Source: Varroa destructor
Taxonomy: Eukaryota > Arthropoda > Arachnida > Mesostigmata > Varroidae
Length of the DNA stretch: 64,000 nt
Direction of reading: 5' to 3'
Assembly (NCBI RefSeq): GCF_002443255.2
Contig: NW_019211457.1
Span: 31,735,309 to 31,799,308, forward strand
The translations under genes and the position numbers were made by a program. The notes beneath the pieces are model-generated. The model saw only the letters and a list, made by a program, of their open reading frames with translations, had not been told where the DNA came from and did no database searches. Positions 61,645 to 64,000 of the stretch are shown piece by piece (within the stretch, counting starts at the first letter, position 1; the number at the start of each line of letters is the position of its first letter).

Positions 61645-63366
61645 GGGTGCACTAATCCGAGTAGTCTAGTGGGATTTCATACTCATCTCTACTTATACCG
61701 CTAAAGTTTGCATGTCCTGACCCTTACACAGTTGCACAGATGAGTACAGCCGCATGTGCCTCTCTGCATGTGCCCGTGTGTGCTTGCTGGCGTGCGCGGC
61801 AGGTCTGAGGCGATTGCATGCGCAGCCTGCAAGCACTTCTCAAGTGGGGTGTTTGTCGTCGGCAGCGGCTGGTAACGTAATTGCTCGGAGATTGCCACGT
61901 GACCGTTGCTGACCCTGCTAGCGGTCTCATGCTCATAGAAATGAGCTCGCAAGAGGGGCGGTAGACAATGCGAGAACGATCTTCGCTGTGAGTTCTCTAG
62001 TAGTAAAAGAACGAAGAATAGCAGGCCTTGCAAAGACGAACGCCGCAGTCCGACCGGATAGCTAAATGTTGCTGGCGTCCACGGTAAATGTTAAAGAAAG
62101 GAGAACGTCAACAGTGTTCGCGGAGGGCGAACCCTCTAAACATTACCATCGCTGTCGCCTTGTTGCTAGCAAATGAGGCGTATAGACCTTCATTGGATAA
62201 TACAGCTGAGCGCATGCTAGCTGGTACCCTGGCCACTCGGTTAGGCCAAATAACAGCTTCGTTTGGTGGGGTACCAACATAGGATGATGCTTAGAAAATA
62301 CGACAAGAAAAACGAGGGTGGCCACGAGTTCCCAACAGGGAGGTCAGAATGTGTCTTGCGTCCCTTTTATAATTAATGAGGAGCCAGTGTCCTACGCGTT
62401 ATAGTTGCGTGCCCTAAAGCCGATGCGAAGCCACTCTCGTTCAGGGCATAGAGAGCAGCGATAGGCTCGCTCACGACGACAAATTGAAAGCTTAAAAACT
62501 TTGAAAACACCAACGTGCATTAGATTTATTGATGGAACTGTGGCGGTGACGAAGATTAGGATAGTGACGTAACTCTGCAAATCTTTTCTCTTTCTATCTT
62601 TTCCTGTGCTGCCCTGAATTTGCCTTGCCTACAATGAGCCTTTCCATTCTTTTTTCCTTGTAAATAATGCTCGACCACAAACAACGACGCTGCGAGCTGT
62701 GAATAAACCAGCCACACACGTGTAGGACTATGTACATACTCACGAACACACAGGTAAGTCGACCATAAAAGTTCCAGCTTTTTGTTCAGTCTAATACACA
62801 TAGGGAATAGCAGGACAAACTGGAAAGATCTTGCTATTTTATAAGTGATAAATGAATTTAAGATGTTATAACCTATAATTAACACAGGCAAGTTTAGTTG
62901 ATCTTAAATTCATTTGAGTTTCTCCAAATGAGCCCATTCGCTGAAAGAAACAAACTATTGAAAATTAAAGCTTTTGATTTGTCGGTTATTTGCAGGTTCG
63001 ATTCGATGTAGCATACGTTCAAAAGCAGAGCTCTTCAACATAAGGTACACTTACTCACCCAGTACTTACGCCCAGTAACTTACTTGCGTGTTACAAGCCG
63101 TTACTTTATACTCGTCTGGAGCGTGGTTCAGTGCCTTTGCCTTTCCTTCAACATCGTGCGAGCCCATTTCACGAACAAACCTTCTAATCCGTCGCCCACA
63201 TAGTCAGGCTAACCACACCACTTTTGCACGTCATGTCCCACTGATACCCGATCTTCTAAATTACCTTCGCTTATGCTAGTTTCACAGCTCGTCAGGAGTC
63301 TGTTCAGTAACCGCAGCGGGCATTGGCAGTGTTCACCGCCTTCTCCTCACTAAAATACTACAGTCG
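61645..63366. other. Intergenic stretch, no supported genes
   Basis: GC content falls back to moderate. Short open frames only. It contains the 15-bp inverted repeat at 62850-62915 and a donor-like ACACAG|GTAAGT at 62752. TTTATT at 62525-62530 reads AATAAA on the minus strand and could be the poly(A) signal of the minus-strand candidate at the right edge. Confidence 0.45.
62850..62915. repeat. Perfect 15-bp inverted repeat
   Basis: AAATGAATTTAAGAT (62850-62864) and ATCTTAAATTCATTT (62901-62915) are exact reverse complements, separated by 36 bases. Confidence 0.7.
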
Positions 63367-63456
63367 TCAACATTCCGCCGACGCCGCTTCGCCTTGTCCA
63401 GATCCGAAACTGCCGCCAAGTCCGTAACCAGTCACCTCGCCCGTGTCGGCTCCCAT
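63367..63456 (-). CDS. Weak candidate short Gly-rich ORF
   Basis: Minus-strand ATG at 63456, 29 codons to TGA at 63367-63369, rich in Gly, Glu, Ala and Ser (G-Y-G-L-G-G-S-F-G-S-G-Q-G) with G/C-ending codons. Too short to judge; it may be part of an exon or chance in a GC-rich patch. Confidence 0.12.
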   Translation of the reverse strand: MGADTGEVTGYGLGGSFGSGQGEAASAEC

Positions 63457-63894
63457 TTCGCTACATCGTTGTCAGAGAAGGTTCTTCGTTAGCTCGTTCA
63501 ACTGTAGGCGCAGATCTAGAGTTAGCGGGCCGTACCCCATGGCACTGTTGTACCACGGAGCTGCAACATAGTGAAACCATGATCACCATGAGCAGCAGCA
63601 CGCTGCTACAGGCGCGTTTACGGGAGCGACGTACGCGGAAAAATGCTGCCAGTGAGGGATGCGTTAAAATCTGGACGTGTGTCGAAAGTAAAAATGTCTT
63701 TACGTGAGCAGAGTGCCGATTCTTTCTGGATTGTTGGACTGCAAGCAGCTGGCTTCAGAGCAGGCAGTCGGAAGCACAGGCGCAGATCCTACTACTAGGC
63801 TGACATCGAAGACCACGGTGGCTGACGAGAGCCAAGACGTTCGATGTCAGTATGCGACAGGGATGCCTTACACCATCTACACACTCAGGAAAAG

Positions 63895-63990
63895 TTAGAC
63901 GGTCCAAGCGATGAGGACCACTAGCACGGCAACGAAAGCCAAGAATAGTGCAACTGGTGTTACTCGGAGTGCTTTACACCGCTCACATTT
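63895..63990 (-). CDS. Candidate terminal exon encoding a C-terminal membrane anchor (partial gene)
   Basis: Reading the minus strand from the right edge, AAGTAG at 63991-63996 could be an acceptor; the frame then gives a basic Cys-containing stretch (K-C-E-R-C-K-A-L-R) followed by about 20 hydrophobic residues (V-A-L-F-L-A-F-V-A-V-L-V-V-L-I-A-W) and stops two residues later at TAA 63895-63897. Positive residues on one side, a single span and an immediate stop form the classic shape of a tail-anchored or C-terminally anchored protein. Codons favour G/C at the third position. The rest of the gene would lie beyond the window. The acceptor is weak, so this may be chance. Confidence 0.3.
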   Translation of the reverse strand, partial: KCERCKALRVTPVALFLAFVAVLVVLIAWTV

Positions 63991-64000
63991 CTACTTCACA

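Noticed and set aside
1..64000. CRISPR array, rRNA, bacterial operon or prophage
   Set aside because: No regularly spaced repeats, no rRNA-like conserved blocks, and spliced metazoan gene structure throughout.

Overview
This is a gene-sparse, intron-rich nuclear window from a metazoan. The only gene I can reconstruct with confidence is a secreted TGF-beta superfamily ligand with long spliced introns. AT-rich noncoding DNA, many dinucleotide and homopolymer tracts and scattered palindromes fit an arthropod-type genome, and a chelicerate such as a mite is possible, but nothing here fixes the species. There is no bacterial, organellar or viral gene organisation, no rRNA, no intact tRNA and no CRISPR array.

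The central locus (about 14.5-29.4 kb, + strand) encodes a TGF-beta ligand in three coding exons: 15141-15483, 26861-27061 and 27259-27812. All junctions are canonical GT-AG and both introns are phase 1. The joined frame gives 365 residues: signal peptide, prodomain, an R-R-L-K-R furin-type site at residues 246-250, and a 115-residue mature domain with the nine cysteines of the activin/TGF-beta/myostatin branch. Exon 2 is not obvious as an ORF because it has no start codon and is short; it supplies the central prodomain strand that exons 1 and 3 lack. Upstream lie a GC-richer segment with a YY1/PHO-type site (14502-14512), a TATA-like element (14674-14679), and then 449 bases without a single ATG before the start codon at 15141, as expected for a 5' leader. 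Intron 1 is 11.4 kb. A poly(A) signal candidate lies at 29348.

The rest holds only weaker gene candidates, mostly in GC-richer islands: a long open frame at the left edge (207-683), a minus-strand ORF starting with a type II membrane anchor (34195 down to 33833), a possible two-exon small gene (38162-38924), possible exons near 57.0, 58.3 and 60.9-61.6 kb, and a minus-strand terminal exon encoding a C-terminal membrane anchor at the right edge (63895-63990). I recognise none of these products.

Noncoding structures stand out: a 40-base C homopolymer (44485-44524), a foldback element with roughly 65-base arms around an AT repeat (40059-40292), three adjacent hairpins (57824-57988), a 65-base all-purine tract (56492-56556), several isolated palindromes and a few degraded tRNA-like (SINE-like) patches. 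The best candidate for something worth following is the divergent TGF-beta ligand with its 11 kb first intron.
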